DNA of 53,919 bases, from NCBI RefSeq assembly GCF_018403325.1, contig NZ_BOSL01000025.1:1-53919 (forward strand), in the 5' to 3' direction. The position numbers and the translations under genes were made by a program. Below, in pieces: positions 29,406 to 39,322 of this stretch; the first letter of the stretch is position 1; the number at the start of each line of letters is the position of its first letter. Origin of the DNA: Paenibacillus vini. Lineage in GTDB: Bacteria > Bacillota > Bacilli > Paenibacillales > Paenibacillaceae. The notes beneath the pieces were generated by a model. That model saw nothing but the letters and a program-made list of their open reading frames with translations. It did not search any database and was not told the origin of the DNA.

Positions 29406-30386
29406 TTAATAAACTATGCCTAGCTTCAAGATATCTGATGCAGTTATAAGACCTAATGAACCATTATTCTCATCAACCACAGGTAGCACAGATGCTTTTT
29501 TTCCGCCTTTCTGCATGATAATCAATGCATCAATGGCTAGTGAACCACCTAATACAGTTATAGGTGTTTTAGTCATAACCTCTTCAACTGGACAAGAATA
29601 AATATTAATATCATTGTCCATACACCTTCTAATGTCTCCATCAGTGAGTATACCTTTGAGCTTACCGTCCATATCAATGATAGTTACAGCACCAAGTCCT
29701 TTTTTGCTTATTTCAACAATTGCGTCTTTGAGTGTAGAACCAATCTCTATAGATGAGTTTTCAGAACCGCTGTGCATTATATCACTAACTCTTGTGGTAA
29801 GTCTTCTTCCTAATGCTCCTGCCGGGTGAAATATCGCATATTGATTTTTCCCGAAATTATTTATCTCAGAGAGGATTACTGCTAGAGCATCACCTAAAAC
29901 CAGGGTAACTGTTGTACTTGACGTTGGTGCCATTTTTAAAATGCACGCTTCGTCGACTACTGGTATTTTACAAATTATGTCACTGTGTTTTGCGAGACTT
30001 GAAAATCTATTATTGGTAATTGCAATAATTTTTGCACCAATGAGTTTCATATTTGGAAGTAATCTTAATACTTCTTCACTCTCACCACTATTACTAATAA
30101 TAATCACAACATCATTGTTAGTGATCATACCAAGATCACCGTGAAGAGCATCACCTGGGTGGAGAAAAAAGGAGCTAGTTCCGAGACTAGCCATGGTTGC
30201 TGCTACTTTTCTTGCTATGTGTCCTGACTTTCCAACGCCGGTAACCACCGTTTTACCATGGCAATTTGAAATAGTATTAATAACTTGACTGAAACCATCG
30301 TCTATCTCATCTCGCAATTTCTGTAATGCCCTGATTTCAATATCTATGATATTCTTGGCTCGGGAAATGTAACTATGTTCATTCAT
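29406..30386 (-). CDS. kdsD: D-arabinose 5-phosphate isomerase (KdsD/KpsF type)
   Basis: A 326-residue isomerase that converts ribulose-5-phosphate to arabinose-5-phosphate, the first committed precursor of Kdo. An N-terminal SIS domain ([41 protein letters not shown], then [13 protein letters not shown]) is followed by two CBS domains (from about residue 200 and 265). Catalytic-site [11 protein letters not shown] is complete. It overlaps the end of kdsA by 8 bases, so translation is probably coupled. Confidence 0.92.
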   Translation of the reverse strand: MNEHSYISRAKNIIDIEIRALQKLRDEIDDGFSQVINTISNCHGKTVVTGVGKSGHIARKVAATMASLGTSSFFLHPGDALHGDLGMITNNDVVIIISNSGESEEVLRLLPNMKLIGAKIIAITNNRFSSLAKHSDIICKIPVVDEACILKMAPTSSTTVTLVLGDALAVILSEINNFGKNQYAIFHPAGALGRRLTTRVSDIMHSGSENSSIEIGSTLKDAIVEISKKGLGAVTIIDMDGKLKGILTDGDIRRCMDNDINIYSCPVEEVMTKTPITVLGGSLAIDALIIMQKGGKKASVLPVVDENNGSLGLITASDILKLGIVY

Positions 30387-31167
30387 TATGATTCACAGCT
30401 TCGTATATTTTAAGAATGCGGCTTAAAATGTCTTCTAAATTGTCCAACCGGACCATATTAGGACCATCAGAGAGCGCATTGTCAGGATCAGGGTGTACTT
30501 CCATAAATAACGAATCTGCCCCTACTGCAATAGCGGCTTTTGCCAAATATTCAACATACTCACGGTTCCCACCTGTTGTTGTACCTTTCGCCCCTGGTTT
30601 TTGAACACTGTGAGTAGCATCAAATACAACAGGGTAACCAAATTTCTTCATCTCAACGATACCGGTCATATCTACTACAAGATTGTTATATCCAAAGCTT
30701 GTGCCTCTTTCACAAAGCAATATATTTCGGTTCCCAGTACTTTCAAGTTTATCTACAACATTCTTCATATCCCATGGGGCAAGGAATTGGGCCTTTTTCA
30801 CATTAATGATTTTGCCCGTTTTACCCGCACTTACCAATAGATCTGTTTGACGGCATAAAAATGCAGGTATCTGAATAATATCGGCAACCTTAGAAACTGG
30901 TTCAGCCTGGTTAGGTTCATGAATATCAGTAGCGATTTTAACATTACATTCATCTTTAACCTTCTTTAGAATTTCAAGGCCTCTTTCTAGCCCTGGTCCA
31001 CGAAAGGAATCTACAGAAGTACGGTTTGCTTTATCAAACGATGACTTAAAATAGTAGTCGATTCCAAACTTCTCGGTAACCTCTTTAATCTTCGACGCCG
31101 TTTTGAGAACTAGTTCCTCAGATTCAATTACGCATGGTCCGGCTATTAGCATAAATTTGTTATTCAC
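30379..31167 (-). CDS. kdsA: 3-deoxy-8-phosphooctulonate synthase (metal-dependent type)
   Basis: A 262-residue TIM-barrel synthase that condenses phosphoenolpyruvate with arabinose-5-phosphate. The N-terminal IAGPCVIES has the metal-ligand Cys of class II KdsA (as in Aquifex), whereas E. coli class I has Asn there. [62 protein letters not shown] and [11 protein letters not shown] are KdsA signatures and distinguish it from sialic acid synthase NeuB and DAHP synthase. It overlaps kdsB by 4 bases. Confidence 0.95.
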   Translation of the reverse strand: MNNKFMLIAGPCVIESEELVLKTASKIKEVTEKFGIDYYFKSSFDKANRTSVDSFRGPGLERGLEILKKVKDECNVKIATDIHEPNQAEPVSKVADIIQIPAFLCRQTDLLVSAGKTGKIINVKKAQFLAPWDMKNVVDKLESTGNRNILLCERGTSFGYNNLVVDMTGIVEMKKFGYPVVFDATHSVQKPGAKGTTTGGNREYVEYLAKAAIAVGADSLFMEVHPDPDNALSDGPNMVRLDNLEDILSRILKIYEAVNHNE

Positions 31168-31904
31168 AAGAATGTCTCCTTATGTTCTAGTATATAATCT
31201 CTAACTCGCTCAAGGTCTTTCTCTGTGTCAACTGCTACAGTGTCTGAACGAACTTCCCCAACTCTTATTTTCACTCCATTTTCAACAAGCCGAAGTAATT
31301 CAATATCCTCAATCCTTTCTATTCTTCCGCGTTCAAGGCTTGAGTAATATTTTAATACCTCTCTCTTAAATGCATAAACGCCAATTGGTTTATAATATTT
31401 GTAGTCTAGTGAAGCTTTTGGATATGGTATAGGTGCTCTTGAGAATAACAATATATCTTCATTAACATCACAAACCACTTTCGGTGTTGTACCATTAACC
31501 ACATCTACCGGATTTTTATATTCGGTTTTTAATGTTGCACACGGTATGTTATCTTCACTTAAAATCGTATCGATAACTGCTTCAATATCCGAAGGCTCTA
31601 ACAAGGGTTCATCCCCTTGGATCGTCACGTAGATATCAGCTTCTATTATTTCTGCAACTTCTGCGACACGCTCTGTTCCATTTGAATGGCTTTGGGAAGT
31701 CATTATATGCTTGATACCGTATTGGTCACAAACCTCCGCAATCCGAACATCATCAGTTGCAACATAGACATCTTTCAGTCTCTTTACCATTTTAGCACGC
31801 TGGTAAACCCACCAAACCATAGGCCTACCACAGATGTCAGCCAAAGGTTTTCCAGGGAGTCTACTAGAACTATATCTAGAAGGAATAACCCCAATTATAT
31901 TCAT
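31164..31904 (-). CDS. kdsB: 3-deoxy-manno-octulosonate cytidylyltransferase (CMP-Kdo synthetase)
   Basis: A 246-residue enzyme that activates Kdo with CTP to CMP-Kdo. The ATG at 31904 with GGAGGAAGAG upstream gives [30 protein letters not shown], the CTP loop; the frame also opens at TTG 31919, inside the ribosome binding site. Further KdsB motifs are [32 protein letters not shown] and [10 protein letters not shown]. It is the first gene of the four kds genes and comes 17 bases after a glycosyltransferase-like gene, the expected user of CMP-Kdo. Confidence 0.95.
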   Translation of the reverse strand: MNIIGVIPSRYSSSRLPGKPLADICGRPMVWWVYQRAKMVKRLKDVYVATDDVRIAEVCDQYGIKHIMTSQSHSNGTERVAEVAEIIEADIYVTIQGDEPLLEPSDIEAVIDTILSEDNIPCATLKTEYKNPVDVVNGTTPKVVCDVNEDILLFSRAPIPYPKASLDYKYYKPIGVYAFKREVLKYYSSLERGRIERIEDIELLRLVENGVKIRVGEVRSDTVAVDTEKDLERVRDYILEHKETFL

Positions 31905-31921
31905 CTTCTCTTCCTCCAATG

Positions 31922-33535
31922 TTAATCAAGTTCGTTATTTACTAATTCTTGTTTATCATTTCTTTCTTTTTCAATATAATACAACAACCTTTGTTCAGTT
32001 GCTTTGAGGATTCCTTCAAGCACTTTAATTTTCACCTGTTCAGGGCTCATTTTTTCAATTGTTAAATTCACCTGTAAATTTTCTAACTTTTTCTCGAACT
32101 GCAACTCTGTAGCCATAGTCATATACTCCTCATTTTTAGAATAAAAATATATCGACTGTTCCTCTGGTTTAACAAACATTTCATCCGCAAAAGGTTTTCT
32201 ATAATAAACAAGAGGGTGCATTTTTTCCATAATATTTTTGTGGTAGTAATCATAAAAGCAATAGTCTTCATGGCTATTTAAAAATATTAAGATGTTATTT
32301 TGGTCAGTACTTTCAATTAAATCGATAACTAATTGTTGATTGAAGCTTTCCGATTTAGATATGTCGTCAACAATAATAATCTTGTTTTTAATTGTCTCAA
32401 TTACAGAAAGTGATTTGACAGAAATATTTTCTATAGCCAGATCACTATACTTCGCCATAGTAAACAAATGATCATTATCAACCCCAACAGTATAAACAGT
32501 ATCTAAATCCTTAATGTTCAGGTTCTTGATGAGCTTTAAAGCAACATAATACTTAGCCGCTTGCTTATAGGAAGTTCTAAACTCTGGTGATAACACTATC
32601 ACTTGTTTAAAGCAATCACTAATTGTGTTAATAGATGTAGAATAAATAGTTGCCGCCGACTCAATTTTTTGATCAAAAATAAAAGGCAAAAACTCGGTAG
32701 GAAATTTCCCATTCAGAACAGTAGACCTAGGTAGTATTCTATCGTAGTACATTACATCTTCTGGATGAGGTTTTATATATAAATTTCGATTATTTATAAA
32801 GAAGTCGACAAATGTCTGGTAAATTTCAGCATGTTCTTCGAATGAAAGTATTTTTAAATTCATAAAATGCTGAGTCAACAATAGAAAAGCATTGGGTTTA
32901 ATACTAACTTCACGGTTTACTGAGAAGCAATCAAAAAGTGATTCAAGCTCCTCAGAAGACAAAGCTTTCATGCTTTCTACTACATTAAAGTCCAATAGCT
33001 TCTCACTATAAAAGCCATCTACTTGAGTTCTTGCATCACATATAACTTTTTCGATAAGATGGTTTGAATAATCTACTAATTTAAATTTTTCGGCGTTTTC
33101 TCTGTGCAAAGGAACAGCATTATCTAAAGCGTCTCGTAGAATTTCAGGTCTACTATAAGCTCCGTTCGCTTCTTCAAATGCATAAAATTTCCGATTATTA
33201 TGAATCAGATAGATTGAAAAATAATAATGCACTCCGCCTACGTAAATATTCCCAAGCTCATTAAGACTGTAATTTATTGTTTCTTCATATAATTTTTCTA
33301 CATCTTCTACTAAATTCATAGAATTATGAGAGAGGCTTTTGTAGGGGAATTTAAAGATTTCTTTAAATACACCCTTTTTCGCAAGTAAATCCAAACTCTT
33401 TTCATCTTGCCCAAATGAAGCAAAATCAGGTATTACCAGGATTGCATTTTCGTTCTTATGAAATATAAATCTATGAACAATGCAATTTAACAACTGGTAA
33501 GTTGTCACTGCATGGTATAAAACCAAATCAATCAC
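31922..33535 (-). CDS. Putative CMP-sugar-dependent glycosyltransferase (polysialyltransferase-like GT-B)
   Basis: A 537-residue protein starting with GTG at 33535; no better start exists for ~70 codons. The N-terminus (LVLYHAVTTYQLLNCIVH) looks like the start of GT52/polysialyltransferase-type GT-B enzymes. An acidic-Gly motif (E121-E122-A-N-G125) and the HP motif in LYIKPHPEDV (His257-Pro258), followed by a Ser/Thr patch IYSTSINT, match the pattern of bacterial sialyl- and polysialyltransferases that use CMP donors. The last ~130 residues form a separate region with a likely coiled coil at the end. Being directly upstream of kdsB, it is the leading candidate Kdo transferase of the locus. 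This is inference; it resembles neither WaaA nor KpsC/KpsS in any stretch I can see. Confidence 0.6.
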   Translation of the reverse strand: MIDLVLYHAVTTYQLLNCIVHRFIFHKNENAILVIPDFASFGQDEKSLDLLAKKGVFKEIFKFPYKSLSHNSMNLVEDVEKLYEETINYSLNELGNIYVGGVHYYFSIYLIHNNRKFYAFEEANGAYSRPEILRDALDNAVPLHRENAEKFKLVDYSNHLIEKVICDARTQVDGFYSEKLLDFNVVESMKALSSEELESLFDCFSVNREVSIKPNAFLLLTQHFMNLKILSFEEHAEIYQTFVDFFINNRNLYIKPHPEDVMYYDRILPRSTVLNGKFPTEFLPFIFDQKIESAATIYSTSINTISDCFKQVIVLSPEFRTSYKQAAKYYVALKLIKNLNIKDLDTVYTVGVDNDHLFTMAKYSDLAIENISVKSLSVIETIKNKIIIVDDISKSESFNQQLVIDLIESTDQNNILIFLNSHEDYCFYDYYHKNIMEKMHPLVYYRKPFADEMFVKPEEQSIYFYSKNEEYMTMATELQFEKKLENLQVNLTIEKMSPEQVKIKVLEGILKATEQRLLYYIEKERNDKQELVNNELD

Positions 33536-33537
33536 CC

Positions 33538-35616
33538 CTATAACATTCTTTTTCTTAGTGTTTCACCTAACGTATCTACATTTTTCTTCTCTAAATCGCC
33601 ACCAGTATTTAAATTGAAGACAAAGTCAGAAAAGAAGTTTTTAATGTAAGATAAATCTCGGATAATCATTCTAAAAGGCAAGTATGCATCATAACCAGCT
33701 ATATTGAACATATAAGGATATTTATTAAATGTAGTGAAGTAACTCTTAACAAAATCTATGATTCCTTGGTGTATTTCTTCAATCTTTGAATAATTCTCAA
33801 CCTCAGCTAGATCAAAGGTAAACTCAAAATCCAACTCAGAGTTATTAAATCCAGAAAAGCTCGGAGATTTTGCTTGCGTGAACAACTCGAAAATAGCACT
33901 ATTAGCGCCTTTATTTGTCGAAAAATGGGTGTCATAGAGATTACGATTGTTAGAGCGGGAAAATATATAACTCTCTATCTTTTCAGTCTGTATATTAGCA
34001 ATAATATCAGTAGGAGGTCCTCCACTTGCAGCAAGAAGACAACTAACCTCACAAGATAGATTCCATTCTTCTTCTATAAGAACTTTTAATCCAAGTGGTC
34101 CAGTACCATTCCAACCCACATCAACAATGGCTACTTTTTTCGCTTCACCAATTAACGAGTGAACGTACTCTTTTGCTAAGTCGCTTCCTTTTTTGTAAAT
34201 AGCAATTATTTCATCGATATTATCTATAAAAAATTTTTTTAGATGATCGGCATTTTCCTGAGTAATTTTATCTTCTCTATTTAAATTCCAATAAATAAGC
34301 TTGTTACTCAATTGGGACAAACCAATACTTGTAAGAATGGAGGAAATAGTAATGTCTTGTTTAGAAGAAATTCTATAATCAATATTTCTTTTCAGAAATA
34401 TATTTCTATCTTTTTGTAGTAAATATTTCATATGAGCAATTCTTGACCAAAGAAGATATTCACTTGGAATGTCATCGAATAATTCATCATACACTTTTTT
34501 GTAGATATCGCCATCACGAGCTAGAAAGATAACCTTATCAATATTGTTTACTTTTGAATAGCTATGAATCCAATTGCAGAATCCAGCAATATATAGTCCA
34601 CCGTAAATAAATCCGTATTCATATGCAGGGCTGAACTCTTTGGTTCCATTATGAAGATGTGTGTTTACTACTCCAGAGTACCCACTTCCAATTAACTCGG
34701 ACATACCATCAGCACGATACTGATTTCCAATTTCATGAACATTCTTGTAATAACGAGTTTCAAATCCCATTTCTTTGGCATTGTTTATGTCAGCATGAAT
34801 GTTATCTCCAATGTGCACAATCCGCAAATCATCGCCAAACTCATTTCGCACGACATTGTACAGATCTTTACGCGACTTGCTAATTTTATAGTCACAGGAT
34901 ACAAAAATATTCTCGTAACCTGTGTAACCACACTCTTCCAGCAACTTGTTCATCATATTTTTCGGATAGTACATATCAGAAACAATAATCATTCTTTTTT
35001 TATGACTTTGTAGTATATCAAATACACGCTTCATGTAGGGATTGGCAAAACAAAAGTCAATCTCTGTTTCAAACTCGGCTTTAATACCTTGCTCTTTCGG
35101 AATCCCTGTATTTTTTTCAATGTACTTATAGATTTCCTCTATTGTTATTTCTCTTGTTCCTTCATTGTCATCACTTATAGCTCTAACCGCTCGCTCTGCT
35201 TCAATTCGTAAACTATAAAATCCATTGTAATTCAACTTTTGCCCTACAATCATAAATAGGTCAACAGGTTTTGTAAATGGACGTAAAACTAATGTGTCAA
35301 AAATATCAAATGAAACAATATCGTATTGCAATAAATCTTTCGCAAAATGGTGAGGAGTTGCTCGTTTATATACAGAAGACTCTGGACCTTTTAAATACGG
35401 AACACGAGGTCCTTTTATTTGGACTGTATTGCTGCTATTATTTTTTTTGAAATTTCGGTACTTCCAATTGAGACGTACTAATAAACTCCATGACTTCAAC
35501 CTATTCTTCCTATGTAGCTCTTCATTGTTCCATCTGTACTGTTGGTACTCCCGCAATATATGTGGATTCTTTTCTGCAACATAATAAAACAACTTTTCCT
35601 TTATTCTTTTCAGCAT
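33538..35616 (-). CDS. HAD-domain surface-polysaccharide protein (COG5610-like), copy A
   Basis: A 692-residue cytoplasmic protein. After a basic ~90-residue N-terminal region, a HAD-like domain carries the nucleophile motif SFDIFDTLVLR (Asp104 and Asp107), VSDMYYP as motif II and HIGDNIHADINNA as motif IV. A second domain begins with VIFLARDGDIYKKVYDEL and continues with IVDVGWNGTGPLG. This two-part plan is that of COG5610-type proteins found in capsule and O-antigen loci; their reaction is not established, and they may handle phospho-sugars or act as transferases. ATG at 35616 follows GGAAGTGAAGAG. It lies 4 bases from the second copy, on the same strand, in AT-rich DNA. Confidence 0.7.
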   Translation of the reverse strand: MLKRIKEKLFYYVAEKNPHILREYQQYRWNNEELHRKNRLKSWSLLVRLNWKYRNFKKNNSSNTVQIKGPRVPYLKGPESSVYKRATPHHFAKDLLQYDIVSFDIFDTLVLRPFTKPVDLFMIVGQKLNYNGFYSLRIEAERAVRAISDDNEGTREITIEEIYKYIEKNTGIPKEQGIKAEFETEIDFCFANPYMKRVFDILQSHKKRMIIVSDMYYPKNMMNKLLEECGYTGYENIFVSCDYKISKSRKDLYNVVRNEFGDDLRIVHIGDNIHADINNAKEMGFETRYYKNVHEIGNQYRADGMSELIGSGYSGVVNTHLHNGTKEFSPAYEYGFIYGGLYIAGFCNWIHSYSKVNNIDKVIFLARDGDIYKKVYDELFDDIPSEYLLWSRIAHMKYLLQKDRNIFLKRNIDYRISSKQDITISSILTSIGLSQLSNKLIYWNLNREDKITQENADHLKKFFIDNIDEIIAIYKKGSDLAKEYVHSLIGEAKKVAIVDVGWNGTGPLGLKVLIEEEWNLSCEVSCLLAASGGPPTDIIANIQTEKIESYIFSRSNNRNLYDTHFSTNKGANSAIFELFTQAKSPSFSGFNNSELDFEFTFDLAEVENYSKIEEIHQGIIDFVKSYFTTFNKYPYMFNIAGYDAYLPFRMIIRDLSYIKNFFSDFVFNLNTGGDLEKKNVDTLGETLRKRML

Positions 35617-35620
35617 CTCT

Positions 35621-37642
35621 TCACTTCCTTAATTTTCTTAAAATATATCTAAAAGCTTTTTTAGGATTCCTTATTCCTCGTATTATTCGTTCTCTAATGA
35701 ACCATTCCATTCGATCTAAAAACGCAAAACGGAAATGTATTCCTATTTTTTCAAGATCCTCCCCAGTTCCATAAACGACTAGAGCATTTTTCCACAAGTT
35801 TTTTTGAACCTGAATCCTGATTTCCTTTTTACGGTTCTGATATTCTTTTAAACTCACGAAAGTTACAAAGGGTTGCTTGTCCTGCGTGTCACCTATTCCG
35901 ACAGAACTAGTTAACTCTTTAAATTGGAAGAGATCGTCATAATTTTTGTGTTCAATAAATTCAATATAATCCCCGAGGCAATCATCCACTGTAACATTTT
36001 TGACATACGAAAAATAGTCGATATAGGATTCAGTTGCTTTAATAATACCTTTAATAATTGAAGACAGGTACCCTTCGATACGATCTTCTTCCTTAAAACA
36101 TGGGGTTATTTCTCCTTCAGAATCTACAAGCTTAATTAAAGACCCGTGGGGTGCCGAAAAAATAAATTCATACATCATGACATTTTCCATCACGACATTT
36201 TGTCGTTGTTTGGGTTTACCAAGATTAAAAGCATAACCCAACACATCTTTACTAATGTCAGGATAAACGATATCCGTTGTTCCAAAGTAATACCCCGTTA
36301 CTTTTTTACCAGTTAGATCTCTGATAGCTTTATGCGTTGAGCCTCTCCAACCAACATCAACTACATTAATTTGTTGGAAATCAAAAATCCCGCTCTGCCT
36401 CAAATACTTAAGTAAGGTCTCTTTTTCATTTTGTAGGACTTCCTCAACTTCAGGATAAATGCTATCTAGCATTTTTTTGACTTTTTCTCTTTGAAAGTCA
36501 CTTTTTAATTCATCCTTGAAGCTGACAAAACCAAAAGAATTCAATAAAGATTTGTATTTGGATTTATTTAATCCGATGTTATCGAATATCTCCTCCAAAG
36601 TTATTCTTTGCCCCAATGACGGGTTAAATGCAGTCAGTAAATCTAACGCATCCTGACGTTTCATATTCAATATATTGGGAAACTGATACACCCTTCTAGA
36701 AGCCTGGATATATCTCGCAGGAGGTAAATGAGAAATAACGCCGTTAAGTTTTTCATAAATTAGATAAGGCAAATATCCATCCCTAGATAAAAAAAATAGA
36801 TTGTCTTGCCCCTTCTCTTTAATATTTTCAATCAACCAATTTGTGAATCCCCACAAAACAGAGGATACTGTATTTATCCCAAACTTTTCCCAATAGTCTA
36901 ACTCTTCAGATGTTTCAACTATATTGATTTGTAGAGCCTTTATTATTGAATACTCTAGGGTATAAGAATTTTTAACTAATGCTCGTTCTCTCAATGAACG
37001 ATAATGATAAGCTGATATTCCTAGGTTGATGGCAGCTTCATAGTCGGATACATAATTGTCCCCGATATGCAACCAACCATCTTTAGTTAAATTATTCAAT
37101 TCTGCAATGTAACTGTATAGCCCGCCTGTCCCTTTGCACTTTTCCACTTCATTAGAGACGTACAAGATAAATTTATTGTATCCAAGATTAGCTAGAAGTT
37201 CTTCAATAAAAGACCGTGGAAGGTACATATCAGAAATAAAAAAAAGAGGTTTCCCTTTAGAAAACGCATATTCATAGGCTTTTTTAATCACAGGATTAGC
37301 TATTGTAAATTCTCTCTCTGTCTCTAACTCAATTTCCTTAACGATTTGGATATCTACACTTTTAGTAAGTACACTTAGTTGTTTATAAATCTCTTCGAGA
37401 GTTATGTCCTCTTTGGGTGAGGTTAACCTTGCTGATTCTTCGGCTTTTATTCTCTGTTGCTTAAAATTATCAATGTTCCCCACTCTGCGTTCTTGAATTT
37501 TTCTTTGAACGATATCAAGTAAATCCGTAGGATTTATAACATTTCTAAGCAAAGCAGTATCATAAACATCAAATGAGATCGTTTGATGTCTATCAATTAA
37601 CTCGTATAAAACTTCAATTTCATCTTTTACAGTTATTTTCAT
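35621..37642 (-). CDS. HAD-domain surface-polysaccharide protein (COG5610-like), copy B
   Basis: A 673-residue relative of the next gene. The HAD domain starts at the very N-terminus: SFDVYDTALLR (Asp25 and Asp28), ISDMYLPRSF, and HIGDNYVSDYEAA. The second domain has LFFLSRDGYLPYLIYEKL and VVDVGWRGSTHKAI, matching copy A position for position, with low overall identity. The ~80-residue basic N-terminal extension of copy A is absent. The C-terminal ~60 residues are rich in Arg/Lys. Start at ATG 37642 with GGGGGAAAT at some distance, a weak site. Function unknown; the pair is likely to act on the same glycan. Confidence 0.7.
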   Translation of the reverse strand: MKITVKDEIEVLYELIDRHQTISFDVYDTALLRNVINPTDLLDIVQRKIQERRVGNIDNFKQQRIKAEESARLTSPKEDITLEEIYKQLSVLTKSVDIQIVKEIELETEREFTIANPVIKKAYEYAFSKGKPLFFISDMYLPRSFIEELLANLGYNKFILYVSNEVEKCKGTGGLYSYIAELNNLTKDGWLHIGDNYVSDYEAAINLGISAYHYRSLRERALVKNSYTLEYSIIKALQINIVETSEELDYWEKFGINTVSSVLWGFTNWLIENIKEKGQDNLFFLSRDGYLPYLIYEKLNGVISHLPPARYIQASRRVYQFPNILNMKRQDALDLLTAFNPSLGQRITLEEIFDNIGLNKSKYKSLLNSFGFVSFKDELKSDFQREKVKKMLDSIYPEVEEVLQNEKETLLKYLRQSGIFDFQQINVVDVGWRGSTHKAIRDLTGKKVTGYYFGTTDIVYPDISKDVLGYAFNLGKPKQRQNVVMENVMMYEFIFSAPHGSLIKLVDSEGEITPCFKEEDRIEGYLSSIIKGIIKATESYIDYFSYVKNVTVDDCLGDYIEFIEHKNYDDLFQFKELTSSVGIGDTQDKQPFVTFVSLKEYQNRKKEIRIQVQKNLWKNALVVYGTGEDLEKIGIHFRFAFLDRMEWFIRERIIRGIRNPKKAFRYILRKLRK

Positions 37643-37704
37643 AAATTAACATTTCCCCCAAAGCACATTAACCTAAGCTACTGTTCTAATAGAAACTAAA
37701 CCGA

Positions 37705-38475
37705 TTAGGAAAGTGTTCGTGATTGCATATATTTCAAACTACTCATATAATCTCTATAGCTTTTGCAAACAACTGAGGACTCACCATACTCACGTATCTC
37801 TCCATTGTGGAGCCACACAACGTTTTCCGTGAGTTCCTGTATCTGATCAAGGCTATGTGATACGAGCAGTACAGTTTTTCCGCTATTTATCATTTCTTTC
37901 ATTTTTGCGGTGCTTTTGTCTCTAAAATTCTGATCTCCCACTCCCAATATTTCATCCAGAATTAAAATATCAGGATCGATTTGAGTAGCGACGGCAAAAC
38001 CCAATCTTGCTCTCATACCGGAAGAATAATTTTTCACAGGGACATCAATAAATTCGCCTAAATCTGCATAATCAACGATTTCTTTAAATTTTTCCTCAAG
38101 AAATCCTTTATTCCGGCCAAGTATGGCTCCGTTTAGATATATATTTTTTGCACCAGTAAGATCAGGGTCAAAACCGGCGCCAAGTTCTAATAAAGGAGAG
38201 ATGGTACCATTAATCGTTAATTTACCAGAAGTAGGCTTCATCACACCGGAAATCAATTTTAGTAAAGTACTCTTTCCCGCTCCGTTGTGACCAATAATCC
38301 CCAGTCTCTCTCCTTTTTTAACCTCTAGGCTTAAAGAATTTACAGCATTGAACTCTTTGTACTTAATCTTCCCCTTAAGAGATTTAACAAAGAATTCTTT
38401 AAAACTGTCGATTTTTTCTTGCGTGATTCTATACGTCATGGTTACATTATCCAACTTTATAGCCAGTTCTTCCAT
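37705..38475 (-). CDS. wzt: ABC-2 polysaccharide exporter ATPase (Wzt/TagH type)
   Basis: A 256-residue ATPase. Walker A is GHNGAGKSTLL, the signature motif is SSGMRARLGFA, Walker B ILDEILGVGD, and the switch His is in LLVSHSLDQ. The N-terminal LKGKIKYKEFNAVNSLSLEVKKGERLGIIG is typical of glycan and teichoic acid exporters. It lacks the C-terminal carbohydrate-binding domain of O9a-type Wzt, so export probably does not need chain-end recognition by the ATPase. It follows wzm by 9 bases. It would energise transfer of undecaprenyl-linked glycan across the membrane. Confidence 0.93.
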   Translation of the reverse strand: MEELAIKLDNVTMTYRITQEKIDSFKEFFVKSLKGKIKYKEFNAVNSLSLEVKKGERLGIIGHNGAGKSTLLKLISGVMKPTSGKLTINGTISPLLELGAGFDPDLTGAKNIYLNGAILGRNKGFLEEKFKEIVDYADLGEFIDVPVKNYSSGMRARLGFAVATQIDPDILILDEILGVGDQNFRDKSTAKMKEMINSGKTVLLVSHSLDQIQELTENVVWLHNGEIREYGESSVVCKSYRDYMSSLKYMQSRTLS

Positions 38476-38484
38476 TTCATCACC

Positions 38485-39270
38485 CTAAACATGCAGAATA
38501 AATTTATGTTGGTTTCTTTCAAAAACAACAAGCCCAATCACAATACTAATTGCCCCAGCAATAAAGCAGTATAAAAGATTCATTAGTTCTATGGGCTGTC
38601 CATAATAAATCACCTGTCTGAATCCGGTTATAAACTGGTATATTGGATTCGCTTGCAAGACAAATTGAAACCGTTGCGGAATTATATTTGCGGGATAGAA
38701 TATAGCCGAGAAATACATCAGTATCATGATGAATATCCCATATAGATGTTCAATATCTCTAAAAAAGACGGTAATTGTCGATAAAATTAAGCTTATACCA
38801 GTTGTAAATACAAACAACAAAAATAGGTACAACGGTACATAAATTAAGTTAATCGTAAAATCCGCACCTGTAATAAGCATAACAATTAGCAAGTCAATTA
38901 GGGAGATAAGAAATATTATAAAGTCTGCTAATACTTTCGATATTGTTATTAGGTATTTAGGTATATAGACCTTTTTTATTAAAGACGAGGAGTCCACAAT
39001 AGATTTCATTGCTCCATTCGTACCCATTGAGAAAAATTCATAAATTAATCGGGCAGTAATCATATAAAGAGGGAAATTATCAATGTGATTCTTGAATAAT
39101 GTTGAAAAGATTAAAGTTAGCACAATCATCTGAAACAATGGATTTAACAGACTCCAAAGAATTCCCAAAAATGATCCCCTGTATTTTTTACTGATATGAC
39201 TCCGCGTTAACAAGAGTAATAGATATTTATAATTTTTGAAGTTATTTATATAAGTTATATATTTATTCAT
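38485..39270 (-). CDS. wzm: ABC-2 polysaccharide exporter permease (Wzm/TagG type)
   Basis: A 261-residue integral membrane protein with six predicted helices. The start at ATG 39270 has AGGTGG close upstream; ATG 39294 and TTG 39318 are alternatives. The N-terminal LTRSHISKKYRGSFLGILWSLLNPLFQMIVLTLIF and the later FFRDIEHLYGIFIMILMYFSAIFYPA are characteristic of Wzm/TagG/KpsM permeases. It is the first gene of the long leftward operon and is divergent from the O-ligase-like gene. Confidence 0.93.
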   Translation of the reverse strand: MNKYITYINNFKNYKYLLLLLTRSHISKKYRGSFLGILWSLLNPLFQMIVLTLIFSTLFKNHIDNFPLYMITARLIYEFFSMGTNGAMKSIVDSSSLIKKVYIPKYLITISKVLADFIIFLISLIDLLIVMLITGADFTINLIYVPLYLFLLFVFTTGISLILSTITVFFRDIEHLYGIFIMILMYFSAIFYPANIIPQRFQFVLQANPIYQFITGFRQVIYYGQPIELMNLLYCFIAGAISIVIGLVVFERNQHKFILHV

Positions 39271-39322
39271 TTTTCCACCTATAGTATTTTTCATTTTTAA
39301 ATCCAAAGTCTTATTCAACTGT

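Noticed and set aside
28873-31904. Sialic, legionaminic or pseudaminic acid pathway instead of Kdo
   Set aside because: The synthase has KdsA motifs ([29 protein letters not shown]) and not the NeuB pattern with an antifreeze-type C-terminal domain; a KdsD isomerase and a KdsC-type phosphatase tail are present, and no epimerase or aminotransferase for nonulosonic acids is found.
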